From Sporothrix humicola (lineage: Eukaryota; Ascomycota; Sordariomycetes; Ophiostomatales; Ophiostomataceae), in contig WNYE01000063.1 of assembly GCA_021396245.1 (NCBI GenBank), positions 179,850 through 243,849 of the forward strand: a stretch of 64,000 nucleotides of DNA, in the 5' to 3' direction. Positions 30,994 through 44,424 of this stretch are shown here, piece by piece. Position 1 is the stretch's first letter; each line of letters begins with the position of its first letter. A program made the position numbers and the translations under genes. The notes under the pieces were generated by a model, which did no database searches, was not told the origin of the DNA, and saw nothing but the letters and a program-made list of their open reading frames with translations.

Positions 30994-32736
30994 TTATGAG
31001 CTGGCAACGAGGTCCTTCTTGAGGGTACCCTGGACCTGCTGCTTCTCGGCCGGGGTCTGGAAAGCACCGTGACCGAACTCGGACGAGGTGTCGATCCACT
31101 TGAGGTTGACCTTCTCGAGGGCCTTTCTGGAGGTGTGGACGAACAGGGACTTGCGGAGGGTGACGACGCGCTTCTTGATACCGGGGATGGAGCCCTTGAC
31201 CATGACGAAGTCGTTGTTGATCTCACCGTAGCGGACGAAGCCACCGAGGCTGAGGGGAGGTTAGTACAAATGAACGAAAAGAACGGCAAAACTTGGACTA
31301 CAAATGCTGTTAGATGGGAAAACATACGGAGTGATGGTCTTCTTGGTGACATCGACCTCAGTCGAGGCGTTGTCGTCGGCACCGCCCTTGCCAACACGGT
31401 AGATCTTGTGGTTGACAGAGGTACGGTGGTGGTAACCGTCCTGACCGGCACGGGCAACGGTCCACTGGACGTGGGCCGGGTGCCAGGCACCGATACAGGC
31501 GACCTTGCGCAGACCCTTGTGGGTCTTGCGAGGCAGCTTCTTGGTGCCCCAGCGGGCGGTGACACCGGTGAAACCGTGGCCCTTGGTGACGGCAATGACG
31601 TCGATGACCTCGTCCTGCTCGAAGATGGTGTCGACGGAGACGGGCTTCTCGAAGAGGCCCTGGCCGAACTCGACCTTGTCGGCGACGGAGCCACCGTTGA
31701 TCTGGATCTCCATCAGGTGAGCCTTCTTCTGCTTGAGGGGCGTCTTGCGGATCTGGGTGTGGGCCAGAACACGGACGACCGTGCAGTACTTGCGGATGCG
31801 CTCCAGCTCGCGGGTGATGGAGGCTCCCTTGCTCTCGGAGTGCTTCTTGGCGTACTTGGTGAAAGCCTTCTTCTTGCTCTTGTACCAGTTCTTGTAGAAG
31901 CGGCGCTTGAGCTCGTCACCCAGATGCTCAGCCCACACAGTAGTAAGCGACCGCAGGCCGCGGGGGGTCTCGATGTAACCCACAAGGCCCACGACGATCA
32001 TCTGCAAAAAAAGATGTTAGCCATTGGCGCATTTCCAAAGCAAGTTGCAAATGCCAAGCGGGCTGCGTCGTACGCACAGGCGGGGTATCAATAATTGTCA
32101 CAGCTTCCACCACCTCCTTCTTGTGCGCCTTGGCACCCGGACGGTCGAGGTCGCGAACGATCGTGGTCATACCGGCCTTGTAGCCGAGCGAGGCGGTCAG
32201 GTGGACCGGCTTCTTCGGGTCATCCTTGGGGAAGCTGAGAGAGAGAAAGAGACGTTAGCCATTGAGCCTCATTTTGAGACGGCAACCATTGGGTCGTCGG
32301 TTGACAAGAATTCTCCCGGGAGTCACTTACGACTTGACGCGACCACGGTGGCTGGCACTCCGCTTCCTGCATAGATTGTTAGTTCAATGTTCTGTTGTGG
32401 TCGGCTGCGTCCATTTTCGATCGATGAATTTTTCTTCAAGTCGACGAGAGGGAATCGCGGCGTCGTCGAGAATAGACGTTTCGATGGGAGGAGAGATCGT
32501 ACCGGGGAAGGTAAGCGAGCGAACCGTGGCGGGGAGCCTCGTACTTGCGGTGAGACCTGAAGATTCTGTCAGCGGACTGTCTTTTTGACCATTTCGACGT
32601 TTGTCGACGACGAGAAAAGCGACGAGGCCGGCGACGGCGAGATTGTCGAAGCCGGCATTGTCGCAGTTCCAGAAAAGAGATTGACAGCGAGCAATCGGGA
32701 GCGAATTGCCGGTGTTCGAGGAGTCGCAACTCACAT
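30994..32736 (-). CDS. RPL3: 60S ribosomal protein L3 (uL3)
   Basis: Six coding exons: 32736-32735, 32556-32503, 32366-32331, 32234-32078, 32001-31328 and 31249-30994, giving 392 residues, the usual length. The start codon is interrupted: exon 1 supplies AT and the next exon the G, reading MSHRKYEAPRHGSLAYLPRK. Introns are 178, 136, 96, 76 and 78 nt; several have CTAAC branches (for example GTACTAAC in the last). uL3 sits near the peptidyl transferase centre of the large subunit. Hallmarks include GMTTIVRDLDRPG, GYIETPRGLRSL, the tryptophan-finger region VTKGHGFTGVTARWG and GQDGYHHRTSVNHKIYRVG. It is divergent from the RFC gene, with 531 bases between start codons. Confidence 0.97.
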
Positions 32737-33267
32737 TTTGTCGACAAAGGGCGGTTGGTGTTGATGATAGTTGTCGAAAGAGGTGTCGATGTCGAGAGGG
32801 GAGAGGAAGATTTCAGGTGAAGGGAAAAGTTCGACATAAAAAAAAACTAGTTGGCCTAGGAGGACAAGCGGGACAATTTTCTGTGGTGAGGAACCCTAAT
32901 CGGTCACGTGTGGGCCGGGGCTGGACCAATTTTGCAATTTAGAGCGAAAAAAATATTAATTAGCAAAAAGAGCCCACACATGAGACAATTAGCTAAGCAC
33001 TTATCTAATCATGTTATCAGAGTATCTAGCAATCTCCACGTGATGGGTCCCGTGTAGTGCACGGACCACAACCGCGTTAAGTGGAATTGTCAGCCTGACC
33101 GCGACGCGTCGTGCTTTTGACGAGAGGCCAACATCCCTCCACTTTCCATTGTACATCACCACTTCCACAGCTCTTTTCGCATCTTCATAAACATTAATTC
33201 GTCGTCTACCACAACAACACGCATATCTGACTGGCTTGTACTCAAAAAATATCTCAATACACTCACA
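32737..33267. promoter_or_regulatory. Divergent promoter between RPL3 and the RFC subunit
   Basis: 531 bases separating two divergently transcribed housekeeping genes. AT-rich in the middle (32940-33010). No binding site is named with confidence. Confidence 0.6.
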
Positions 33268-34465
33268 ATGGCCCTCATCGTCGACAAGCATCGGCCACGG
33301 TCGCTTGATGCACTCACTTACCACCCAGAACTCACAGACCGGTTAAGGTCCTTGGTATGTGTTCAATCGAAGGAACCGATAGACCGGTATTGGCTCTGAG
33401 AACAACTTACTGACTTTGAGCTTCCTACCCTCATTACAGGCACAAAGCGGCGACTTCCCACATCTACTCGTTTACGGCCCCTCCGGAGCCGGCAAGAAGA
33501 CACGTATTGTGTCCACACTAAAAGAGTTGTACGGCCCCGGCGTAGAGAAGATCAAGATTGACGCCCGTGTGTTCCAGACAACCAGCAACCGCAAGCTCGA
33601 GTTTAATGTCGTCGCATCCGTCTACCATCTCGAGATTACGCCCTCGGACGTGGGCAACTATGACCGAGTCGTGGTGCAGGATCTGTTGAAGGAGGTGGCA
33701 CAGACACAGCAGGTCGACCAGTCGGCAAAGCAGCGCTTCAAGGTCGTCGTGATCAACGAGGCTGACCACCTGACACGGGACGCCCAGGCAGCTCTGCGCC
33801 GGACCATGGAGAAGTACTCGCCCAACCTGCGCCTGATTCTCCTGGCAACATCGACAGCCAACATTATTGCGCCCATTCGGTCGCGTACGCTGCTGGTTCG
33901 CGTGGCCGCGCCGACACATGAAGAGATTTGCACTGTCCTTGCGGCATCGGGCAAGCGCGAAGGGTGGCCGGTTCTGCCGGCACTGCACCAGCGGATCGCC
34001 GTGCAAAGTGGCCGTAATCTACGGCGAGCACTGCTCATGTACGAGGCAGTACACGCACAAAAGTAGGCCCCCTCTCTGGATATATAAATATTGTAATAAT
34101 TGCTAACAGCTTGCAGCGAAAAAATCACAGACAACACACCGATCCCGCCGCCAGATTGGGAGGCCCTCATCGGCCACATCGCCAAGGAGATTATGGACGA
34201 ACACACACCGGCGCGCATCCTACAAGTTCGGGCGAAGCTCTACGACCTGCTAACACACTGCATCCCACCGACAACAATCCTCCGCACATTGACGTTCAAG
34301 CTTGTGGCACTCATCGACGACGACCTGAAGCCTGAGGTGATCCGGTGGTCGGCCTTTTACGAGCACCGCGTCAAGACGGGCACCAAGGTCATCTTCCACC
34401 TCGAGGCATTCGTGGCCAAGTTTATGCGGATATTCGAGATGTATCTCATGAGCATGGACATGTGA
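33268..34465 (+). CDS. RFC5: Replication factor C small subunit (yeast Rfc5 / human RFC3 type)
   Basis: Three exons, 33268-33354, 33440-34062 and 34117-34465, with introns of 85 and 54 nt (GTATGT/GTAGGC donors, CTGAC and CTAAC branches), giving 352 residues. It is a subunit of the RFC clamp loader that opens PCNA at primer-template junctions. It begins with the family pattern MALIVDKHRPRSLDALTYHPEL. The Walker A box is GPSGAGKKT (42-50). The Walker B region is VVVINEAD (131-138), with NEAD in place of DEAD, as in yeast Rfc5; this subunit is normally ATPase-deficient or weak. LTRDAQAALRRTMEKYSPNLRLIL follows. The Asn codon at the second junction is split (AA/C). The subunit name follows this degenerate box and the sequence pattern. 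Confidence 0.96.
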
Positions 34466-37400
34466 TACGGCTGGAGATGCGAATGGAACGGAATTTGGGA
34501 TATTAAAATAATTCAAAGTATGGGATTAAAGGCAGCATCATCAACTGTACTGAGGTAGTGGTTCCGAAAGTTCTCCAGATGCCATGTTGCCCAGCATGAG
34601 CCACGTGGCTGTCCTCCAATACGTGGCAAGCACATTTTGCTGAGTGGCTGACGACCAAGTTCACCGCGAAAAGGGCGTCTGCCTGGTCCAGATTGTGACC
34701 ACAACAAACCCCCGAGCTCGGGTTGTGTCGTACGGCGTGCGACAGGCCTTGCGAACAAGAATCATGCCTCTCAGCCAGCGAGATAAGAGAGAGTGGCTGC
34801 TTGCTGGGAATGAGTTACACGCCGTGAATGATACCAGCGAGCACCAGGGACCATTGTGTTTATTTATGATTTTCCTTTTGATTTTTGTGCATAAGGAGTA
34901 CAGCAGGCTTATTTTTTTCCATTGCGTCTGCATCATACTGTATCGAGTAATAGACCAACACACACACACCACACCAGAACAAAGACCATGACCGTAGCAC
35001 CACCGCATCTCACACCGCCTTACAGTGAAATGGGGTTACTACATGTAAAAACAACATGTCCAGGGCAATGTACAGATACTTGCGATCGTCCCCTACAATA
35101 CCAGCGTCAATGCTCGGAACATTTATTTAGAGTCGCTGTCTCAAGGCTAGCTTCAGCATCTGTGCCAGAGTGCCATCAACATACACCTGCATATATTATT
35201 CGTATACAGCAGCTCTATTCCGCTATCGTCGTGGTCGATCAGGGTTCACATCTTCACTATATCTGTCTTTGAGCCTGGGACACATATTGTACCTTGCATA
35301 ATGTTGCCTTCTTTGCACCAGCTTGGATCGATCGGCTCGTGTCGCCGTGGCGAGTTCCATGTAAAGTCGACCTTAAGCGCATACAAAACAAAAATGTATC
35401 AATATTACTGACTGCCTATAATATGATATGGTGTAAGTCGTCTGTAGGCCTTTGGTGCCGTTTTACCACTGCGCCGTTTCACAATAGCAAAAATCCTTCC
35501 CTGGTCATGTCGTCTATTTATTACACATTCGACACAGGATTCCCACAAGCGCAGACATACTTTTGTGCCTCTTACCAGCAGCCTTACGTATTACTGCTTG
35601 ACCCAGATATGACCCTGGTACAGCGATCTTCTATGCCATCCCGTCTGATAGAGAAGCCAATTAAGGTTTGTCTGCCGGCTGAAACAGGCGGCGAAATGTA
35701 TCGCCTCGTGACTATTTGTTTTGCTTCATCGACACCTCTGCCGAGTCCTTCATCCAAATTTCAAGTGTGCTTGATATAAATTGCTTTGGTTTCTCCTCTC
35801 AGATATCAGCCAACGGGTTGTCCGTTGGTGAACGGTCAATAGACACGGGCTTGGTATTAATTTGCGGCTTCATGTACAAATAAAAACCAATATGCGTCCC
35901 GTGTGGAAAACGAGGAAAACACGAGGCCATTTACACATTCCAATATTTACCGAGTATGGAAGGCATTTTCCAGAACAACCACTATCGAGCAGCGTTCGAG
36001 AAGCATCTTGTCTTGTTTGGAATCCTGCTTTCCCGATGCCCGTTATATTTCGTGCTTCATGCGGCTGTGGTCTCGATATGAAAATAACACGGGAGAGCAT
36101 CATTTGCAAACTACGAGACATAGGTTAGACAGTCATCGACAAATGTCAATCAGCCTCCCGTGTCATCTTCTTGCTCATTCTCGTCTACTTTGGGCCTCTT
36201 CTGTTCATCACATCTTTTTCCATTTCCGGAACCGACTGAAGGTAAATCAAAAGGCCCAAGCCAAAAGATGATAGACCAAAGTCCCATGACGACCGGATCC
36301 TCAGTGTTGGGACCTTGCCTTGCAGTTTTTGCCCGTTTGGGTAATTTTCCTTCTTTTCAATTTTGTTCGGCTCTCGGGTATCGTGCGGTAAACATGCAAC
36401 AAAAAGTGTAGATGGCTATCTTCGTCGCGAAGCCAATAGGGCCAGGCCGCAAGACACAAACTGCACTTACACTGTCCCATTCGGGCGGGCGTGCGGCTTA
36501 GGTGGGGTCTTTTTGCTCGTCTAAGGCCCATCCTTCTAGAACAATACGCTTTTTTCATAATACATTATTTTTGTCCATTTTCCATTTCCTAATCGTTCCA
36601 TGTTTTGCGTGATGGCGGCCGCTATCGCACGCATGAAATATGTAGCAAGTGGATGCTCTTTTTGTTTACTAGCCGACTTGACCTTGGTCTCTTTAGGGAG
36701 TATGGAGAGCGCCTTTCTCCAAATATTTTTCGTCGGATCTTGCCAGAAGGATTAGGCTTTGTCGTTCGTTGAAATAGCTTGGAGGCATCTCCGTTGGTCC
36801 AGCCAAACATCCTCAGTCTGGATTAGTACGACGCCATTTGCAAGGCTTGGGATAGCGCCAAAAAGGCAAAATAGTTCGGCTAAACCAACAAAAGGCTGTC
36901 CACTCGGATACACCTCAAACCTCAGCCCTTTGAAAGAGCTCTCAACACGAGTGATTCCGAAGGTCTTTGCTCAACAAAAATGCTGTGAGCTTTATTGGCG
37001 ACTTCGTCAACTTGCATGCAACAGCTGAGTGACCGGAATTTCCGAAGGAACATCGGAAACAGTCGTCAATAGTCAGCCTCATGCGTTGTCTTGACAGTAG
37101 AAATGGTCAACAAGCGAGGTACCAGGAGGATGCAGGAGGAGGTGAGATGCAAAGCAGCAACTCGGACCTCCAGAGTTGCACAAGCATCCAGCTGTTGGAA
37201 GACCGTAGCATAGGGATATGCACTGGCTAATATCCGGCCAACAGCCTTCTGTCTTTGTTCCTCATATGCCCTCCCGGCCAGGGACAACAGCTCAAGTACC
37301 TTCAAGTACGTGCAGGCACACGGCACAGCGAGCATCCCGGAATGTATTAACGACGGCCTGGCCAAACTCTGAGAGGAGACACACAGCCTAGTTGTGAGCC

Positions 37401-40400
37401 CTGTGATGTGCAGCCGGTCGGTGAGCAAGAGACGGGAGCAAGCGCTTTGTTTTTTCTTTTCGTTTTCCTTTCTTCTTCGCTGGAATCCTTGCCTGCCGTT
37501 GTTTGGCGTGTATTTTCCAGCGACAGCGGCCCTCAAAATCATAGATCCGTCATCAGCCCACTTCAGTCACCAAGGATCACAAACGCTGGCGTGCCACGTC
37601 TTCGATCCGCCGCCGTGGAATTTGGCTAACAAGAGTCGGCTGCGCACAAAAACGGGATGCAATAAGTTGGCGTGCATGCAATATTGTGAAGCATTTGCTT
37701 GTTAATTCCGCGGGCTTCTGCCGTTTGCCCAGCAAGCCACTCCGGGATAAGATGTTTTTATCCCTCTTAATCTTCTTTTTAGTCTTGTTTCTAGCTGCGG
37801 CCTGCCATTTCTCCGTTCACCCATTGTCCGCAACATGCGACCCCACACCGAATCAGACCAAAACGTCAAGAGTAGGGGAGGGGAAAAACAAGGGGGTGGG
37901 AGACGTGGGAGACGTGGGAGAAGAAGGAGGGAAACAAGCTCAACCCATCGGCGGGCCAAGTCAAGGTCTTTTTTGGCGCATTTGCTCTCTCCAATTCATG
38001 TTCTGTCTCTTCTGTGTGCGGTCGAGTCGTACCCGGGCGTGTGGCAAGGGTCCTTTTGTGTCTTGAGTTGTGTTCTGTGTCCTGGTTGGCGGCGGGGCAG
38101 TCGTACTTTGAACTCCGACAACACAAGAACAGGCCCTGGCATGTCTTATTTCTGATGTGGGGCACTCCAGTTTTGCGCCAGAGGAGAAAATGATACCTTG
38201 CAGAACACAAGCAAATGCGACCGGAGAGGGGGAGGGGAAACGAGGATGGCGCGTGCACGTCGTGGAGTGTGGATGGGGTTGGCAGCAAAATACCCAAAAT
38301 TAATGTGAGAAAAGAAAGGCCGTCGATCGGGAAAGGATGCTAACTCAGTTGGGGAAACCCATCCACAACCTCAATCTTAAGTGGCCGGGCAAGAGAAAGA
38401 GCGAGATGACACTAACACCCTTCTTTGCTTTTCTCTGTGCAGGGAAGGAGAGAAGGAACAAGGAGAAGTGCAAGCTGACAGAAACAAAAGAAGGAGCGAG
38501 TCGCTGGGCCGGCCTAGCGATTGGACTGGGGCAACTGCAGGTCGGCGAAAAGTGGGTCTAGCGCTTCTTGCAGCCAACAAAAAAGGGACAAGCAAGAATC
38601 TGGAAGGCAACGGACAACGAACTGCGAAGTGTTGCGACTAACAACAGACGAATGTGAGCCAAAACCCCAAAAATTAAAATTCTCTAGATGTTGTGACCGC
38701 TGGGGAAACGATGTACCGGTACAAAGTTATAAAAAGGATGAGGGTGGCTCGAGGCACTTTTGTTGACAAAGAGATTTAGAACAAATCTAATGTATGCATA
38801 CAGGACGTTCGGGGCAGGCACGACCTAGGGTACAAATAAACAGAAACTGCAAAATAACACTCCAATGCAACTGCCTTGTTGAGCGGTTTCTAAGGGGCAT
38901 CTGTTGGCGGAAGGGGGGGCTCTTGCTCCATCCGTCTCACCCTGCAAACAAGTTCACCTCAAGTGAACATCACTCTTTGCGACGGGGCAGGAGGGAACGA
39001 GTGCGGGGTTCAGTTGGTTGCGCCTTCTCAATTTGCCTCTTCTCGAGAAAGCATGTCCACTCCACATGCTCCATACCGCTACAGATCGTCAAAGACAAAA
39101 TACTTGTACTTACATGGAGCGATGCAGAGCCCGAAAGGCTGGCTGCTTGTGCAACACGATACTCGTACCTAGGCATTCTCGTCGCACAATGTGCGAGTGT
39201 TTGTCAAAGTGCATGATGTCGTCCCCGCCCTTATCAACAATGCCACCGCCAGACTAACGAAGGCAAAATGAAGACAAAACGAAGGAGGGGATTCGAAGGA
39301 GGGGTGATGCAGAATGTCAGCAAGCGAAATCACTTTGTCTTTTCCCGTGTTGGGCGGAAAGAAGCGCCGAAGGAAGAATGAGACCCCTGTCAACCCACGG
39401 GGATGTTGTCGTGAACCGTATGGAGGTCTCAGTAACTGTGGGATATTCGCCCAGATACTTATATGTGAGATACCTATGCGAGGGGAAGGTGCAAGCAGCT
39501 GTTTTGCATGCGCGGTCGTTACTTTTGCCGTCCAGGGAAATAGCCATTGATATATACTTGCACATTTCTGGAGGCGGTCGTGGTTGCCTCTTTTAGGCGG
39601 GGTTTGCGCAGGTCTGGAAAGAGCGATGAACGTTGGTGATGCGCCAAGACAGAAGGAGAGACAATGGGTGTGTGCGATCGGGACCAAGAAGGAAGGCACA
39701 AGATGGACAAAGACGAAATATTTGCGTTGTCGGGTCATTCACAGGGCAGGGGCATCTTCCAAACCCCTCGCATGTGCAGCAGGAGGACGGTGTCAGACAG
39801 AATGCCCTCTGCGACTTCCCTGTCGAGAAATGCGCCTTCCACAATTCGTAAACATCTTTGCAGACAAGTATCTCATCGTGCCCCCTATTATGATTATGAT
39901 TATTATCCCCGCACACCAAAACCAACACAACGTATGATAGCCACCAACACAACCTCGCAACCTTTTCGTCCTGCCTGTCCCCTTTTTTTCTTTCTGCCAG
40001 ACGGCCGCAGTTCCCGCAGTCACCGGGTGCCCAGAGCTATTGTCAGATACAAGCACACGTTGTTGTCTACGGTGAGCCCCGCGGCAGCCAATCCAGACGG
40101 GAGGGTGGGACGAGAGCGCCGAAACGACATCGGGCGGACGGAATCGCCAATCCATCCCAAAGGGGTTGTGTCGTGACCACCAAGGGCACCAAGCCCTTGT
40201 CACGGTACATGTGTGCTGCATCTAGCACGCACCCTGTTGTCTGGTACAGCTGCAACGCACGGCGAGCAAGCAGAAGATAGAACTGCGACGTGACAGCTGC
40301 CACGCAACCACACGAGGCAAGTTCAAACAAGCAAACGAAGCGAGACGAAAACAATCAGGAACAGAATTGAAGACCAACGAGGCAGTGACAAGAAGACAGA

Positions 40401-41738
40401 AACAGGACAGGCTTGCGAAATGCCAGATTAGGAGGCCCGAGCAGTGATCGGCCAGCTCCAGTCGAGCGAGTCTCACGAATTTCAAAAGAGACTTGAACAG
40501 TTCAACAGTAATTTTGCTACTCGCTGGCTTGGCCTTCCTCTCGCATGCAGAGACGTGTAAGTCGAAAGTACCCCTACATCTGCCCTCACATCCTGGTCTC
40601 CCTTCCGTCCATCCAGCTAACAGCATCAGCAGCCACCCGCAAACCTCCACACTTCTGCCTGTGCAAGTGCAAATGCAGTTTAGGAGTGAAAGAAGCAAGA
40701 AAAAGCTTAGGGCTGCCACTCCCGACATCCCTCTCCCCCGTTTTGCCCCCTTCCCCTACTCCGCCATTGGGACTGTTCCTCGTCTCCCCAAGTGCCCATT
40801 GCTGGTTCTCTCCTCGTCCCCGCGCCATCTGGGTCCTCCACTTTCAATGTCTTTCGATAGTGCACGCCATATCGCTGGCGCAAACATGGGTACATGCTCC
40901 ATGCTCCGTACTTGGAGATGTGCACTAAGAACCACAGAATGGCGTACCACACATGCGCTACGTGTGGGTGCCGTCGTGCTAGCCTAAGCTCCCCTGGCTT
41001 TGGTGGCTCTTTGGTTGTAGCCCCAGCCCAGTCGTCTCGTCTGTTTCTTCCGCTGACCAGCCAGCAGCTCGTGGCCTCGACTTAATAACGGCTTCGTCGC
41101 CCCTTCTTGCCCGCCGTGCTGGTATCTTTTCTTCTTCTTCTTCTTCTCTCTCCTCCTTCCCCTCTCTTCTATTTCTTTTTTCTTTTCTCTTGAACCTCTC
41201 CTTTCTTCTACTCCTGCTTTTTACCTCTCCATCCTCTCTCCTTCACCCCTCCAACCCTCTCCCGGTCCCTGGCCCTGACAAGGCTGATCTCTCAACTACC
41301 CCACCAAATAACTTTTCACAACTCAGTTGTGCGGTATTGCTCTCGTGCTTCACCACACAAACAACACCAACAAACAGGTACGGCCTTTACCCCAAGTTCC
41401 AAAGTTGCGCCGCTTCCAAGTACGCAGCTCGCCGAGCTCTCGACCAGCCGCCATTGGCCTCCGAAACCTGACCCAAACGCAGCTACTTGCTTTTGTCCGT
41501 GTTTTCTAACTATTTGCGCCTCTCCTACAGCTTCTGACGGCCTTGCCTCGAGCTTTTGACGTCTTGTTTCGCCCTTTTTTCTGTTCTTGGAATCCGTTTG
41601 GCCGACCCCCCTAGCCGGCACTAGCTCAAAGAGCGCGACTCAGCAAAGGCACTCTCCAACAGAGTCGCAAAATTCGAAAGACCAGCAAACTCTTGCGCCC
41701 AAGTCCTTTCTCGTTCAAAATCAACATCGCCATTCACG
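34466..41738. other. 7.3-kb gene-free spacer upstream of acetyl-CoA synthetase
   Basis: No gene is supported on either strand: open frames are short, overlap across strands and lack conserved-looking sequence. There is a G-rich quadruplex-type tract at 37875-37918. From about 41.1 kb the plus strand becomes pyrimidine-rich, as expected of the synthetase leader. Long regulatory DNA or unannotated non-coding transcripts are possible but not visible. Confidence 0.5.
37875..37918 (+). other. G-quadruplex-type tract
   Basis: Six runs of at least three G within 44 bases (37875-37878, 37880-37883, 37892-37896, 37898-37900, 37907-37909, 37916-37918), separated by loops of 1-8 bases. This meets the usual pattern for an intramolecular quadruplex. 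Confidence 0.55.
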
Positions 41739-44424
41739 ATGACTGCATCACCGCCCAAAGCCCCTGTCGTGGCTGAGGCCCATGAGGTCGACACATTTCG
41801 TAAGTTTCCTTTGCCTCGGTTATGTCTGGGAAGAAGTGCGGTAGCATAGATTTTGTTGGGCCAGTCAGGCCAATTTGAAAGCGCCATAAACACTAACCCA
41901 ACGTTTTTTTTTAATTCGCAGACCCACCGGAGAAGATGCTGGCCAGTACGTTACACCCTGAATCCAATCGCGTCTCCAATTGAATGTCCGGTCTAGGAGC
42001 CACACGAGTCAGATCTGCGTCGTTTTGCTCCTTTGCCTCTCGAACTAGGACTTGGGCAGCTCCTGGTCCATTTTTGTGCACTTTGCACGCGATCGTGAGC
42101 TCCCAGTGCTGGCAGAAGCAGTTGCGCGCGCAAAGCAGGTCACCATCTCGTGTGTGTGAACGAAAGACTTAGCTCATGTTGCAAAATATGCAGGGCAAAT
42201 TGGAGTTGTTGCATTGGGGATTGCTGCAAAAAAATTATTGAAAAATATCAAAGCTAACTGGCGGAACCGCAGAGCATCCATCAAAGCCGCATCTCGGTAG
42301 TGAGTCCTCCCTTCCCCTTTCCCCTCCCCCTCCTGCCTCTTCGCCCCGACACAATGGCGCATTGGCGCGTCGCCACTCCTTATCGGCGCTTATCAGGCGA
42401 ACTACTGGCTGCCCAGATGCAGTAACACCCCACACCGCTTTTGTGCAAGGCTAACAGTTCGGTAAAGGCATCAAGGAGTACGAGGATCTCTACCAGGAGT
42501 CCATTCGGGAGCCGGAAAAGTTCTGGGGCCGCCAAGCCCGCGAGCTGCTCACCTGGCAGCGCGATTTCCAGACAGTCAAGAGTGGCTCTCTGGAGAACGG
42601 CGATTGCGCCTGGTTCCTCGAGGGCCAGCTGAACGCCTCCTACAACTGCGTGGATCGCCACGCTTTCAAGGACCCCAACCGCGTTGCCATCATCTACGAG
42701 GCCGACGAGCCCAACGATGGCCGTAACCTGACCTACGGCGAGCTGCTGCGAGAGGTCTGCAAGACCGCGTATGTGCTCAAGCAGATGGGCGTCAAGAAGG
42801 GCGATGCCGTTGCCATTTACCTGCCCATGATTCCGGAGGCTCTGATTGCCTTCCTGGCCATTACCCGTATTGGTGCTGTCCACTCTGTCGTTTTCGCCGG
42901 TTTCTCATCCGACTCGCTGCGCGACCGTGTCACTGACGCCGAGTGCAAGGTCGTCATCACCACTGATGAGGGCAAGCGCGGTGGCAAGCTGATTGGCACC
43001 AAGAAGATCGTCGACGATGCGCTCAAGCAGTGCCCCGATGTCCGCCACGTGCTCGTCTACAAGCGCACTGGCGCCGATGTTCCCTTCACCAAGGGCCGCG
43101 ATCTCTGGTGGCACGAGGAGGTCGAGAAGTGGCCCTCGTACATTGCCCCCGAGCCGATGAACTCCGAGGACCCCCTGTTCCTTCTGTACACGTCTGGCTC
43201 GACTGGCAAGCCCAAGGGTGTTATGCACACCACGGGTGGCTACCTCGTTGGTGCGGCCGCGACCGGCAAGTACGTCTTCGACATCCACGAGGGCGACCGG
43301 TACTTCTGCGGTGGTGACGTGGGTTGGATTACCGGCCACACGTACGTCGTCTACGCTCCTCTTCTGCTCGGTGTGGCAACGGTCGTTTTCGAGGGCACGC
43401 CCGCATACCCCAACTTCTCGCGGTACTGGGACATCATTGAGAAGCACCAGGTTACGCAGTTCTACGTTGCGCCCACGGCTCTGCGTCTGCTGAAGCGCGC
43501 TGGCGACCAGTACGTCAAGCACGAGATGAAGCACCTGCGTGTGCTCGGCTCTGTCGGTGAGCCCATCGCCGCCGAGGTCTGGAAGTGGTACTTCGAGACC
43601 GTCGGCAAGGAGGAGGCCCAGGTTGTCGACACCTACTGGCAGACCGAGACCGGTTCCAACGTCATCACCCCTCTTGCTGGTGTGACGCCCACCAAGCCCG
43701 GCTCGGCTTCTCTGCCTTTCTTCGGCATCGAGCCCGCCATTATCGACCCCGTCAGCGGCGACGAGATCACCGGCAACGACGTCGAGGGTGTCCTGGCCTT
43801 CAAGCAGGCATGGCCCAGCATGGCTCGCACGGTTTGGGGCTCGCACAAGCGCTACTTGGACACGTACCTGAACGTGTACAAGGGCTACTACTTCACGGGC
43901 GACGGTGCCGGCCGTGACCATGAGGGCTTCTACTGGATCCGCGGCCGTGTTGACGATGTTGTTAACGTCAGCGGACACCGTCTGTCGACGGCCGAGATCG
44001 AGGCTGCCTTGATTGAGCACCCGGCTGTTGCCGAGTCGGCCGTTGTCGGTGTGCACGATGAGCTGACGGGCCAGGCCGTCAACGCCTTCGTTGCCATCAA
44101 GGACGGTAACGAGGTCAACGATGCTCTGCGCAAGGAGCTGATCCTGCAGGTGCGCAAGAGCATTGGCCCCTTCGCGGCACCCAAGGCCGTCTTTATCGTT
44201 CCGGATCTGCCCAAGACCCGCTCTGGCAAGATCATGCGCCGTATTCTGCGCAAGATTCTGGCCGGCGAGGAGGACCAGCTCGGTGACATCACCACGGTAT
44301 GTTTTATCCACGCTCTGCTTTTATTCTCATTTGTTCTTGTTCGCACACTAACTGTCTCTAGCTGTCCGACCCGACCGTCGTCGAGAAGATCATCGCCGTT
44401 GCCCACGAGGCCAAGAAGAAATGA
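41739..44424 (+). CDS. facA: Acetyl-CoA synthetase (acetate-CoA ligase)
   Basis: Five exons: 41739-41799, 41922-41945, 42273-42296, 42468-44296 and 44362-44424, giving 666 residues, normal for the family. The enzyme activates acetate to acetyl-CoA through acetyl-AMP; facA (Aspergillus) and acu-5 (Neurospora) are the known fungal genes. Exons 2 and 3 are each only 24 nt and restore the expected N-terminus (VDTFHPPEKMLAKHPSKPHLGIKEYEDLYQES). The AMP-binding motif YTSGSTGKPKG is near 277-287, DTYWQTETGS is the A5-type motif, FTGDGAGRDHEGFYWIRGRVDDVVNVSGHR is near 510-540, and the catalytic Lys is K624 in RSGKIMRR. Introns are 122, 327, 171 and 65 nt. The last acceptor is CTCTAG. Confidence 0.97.
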
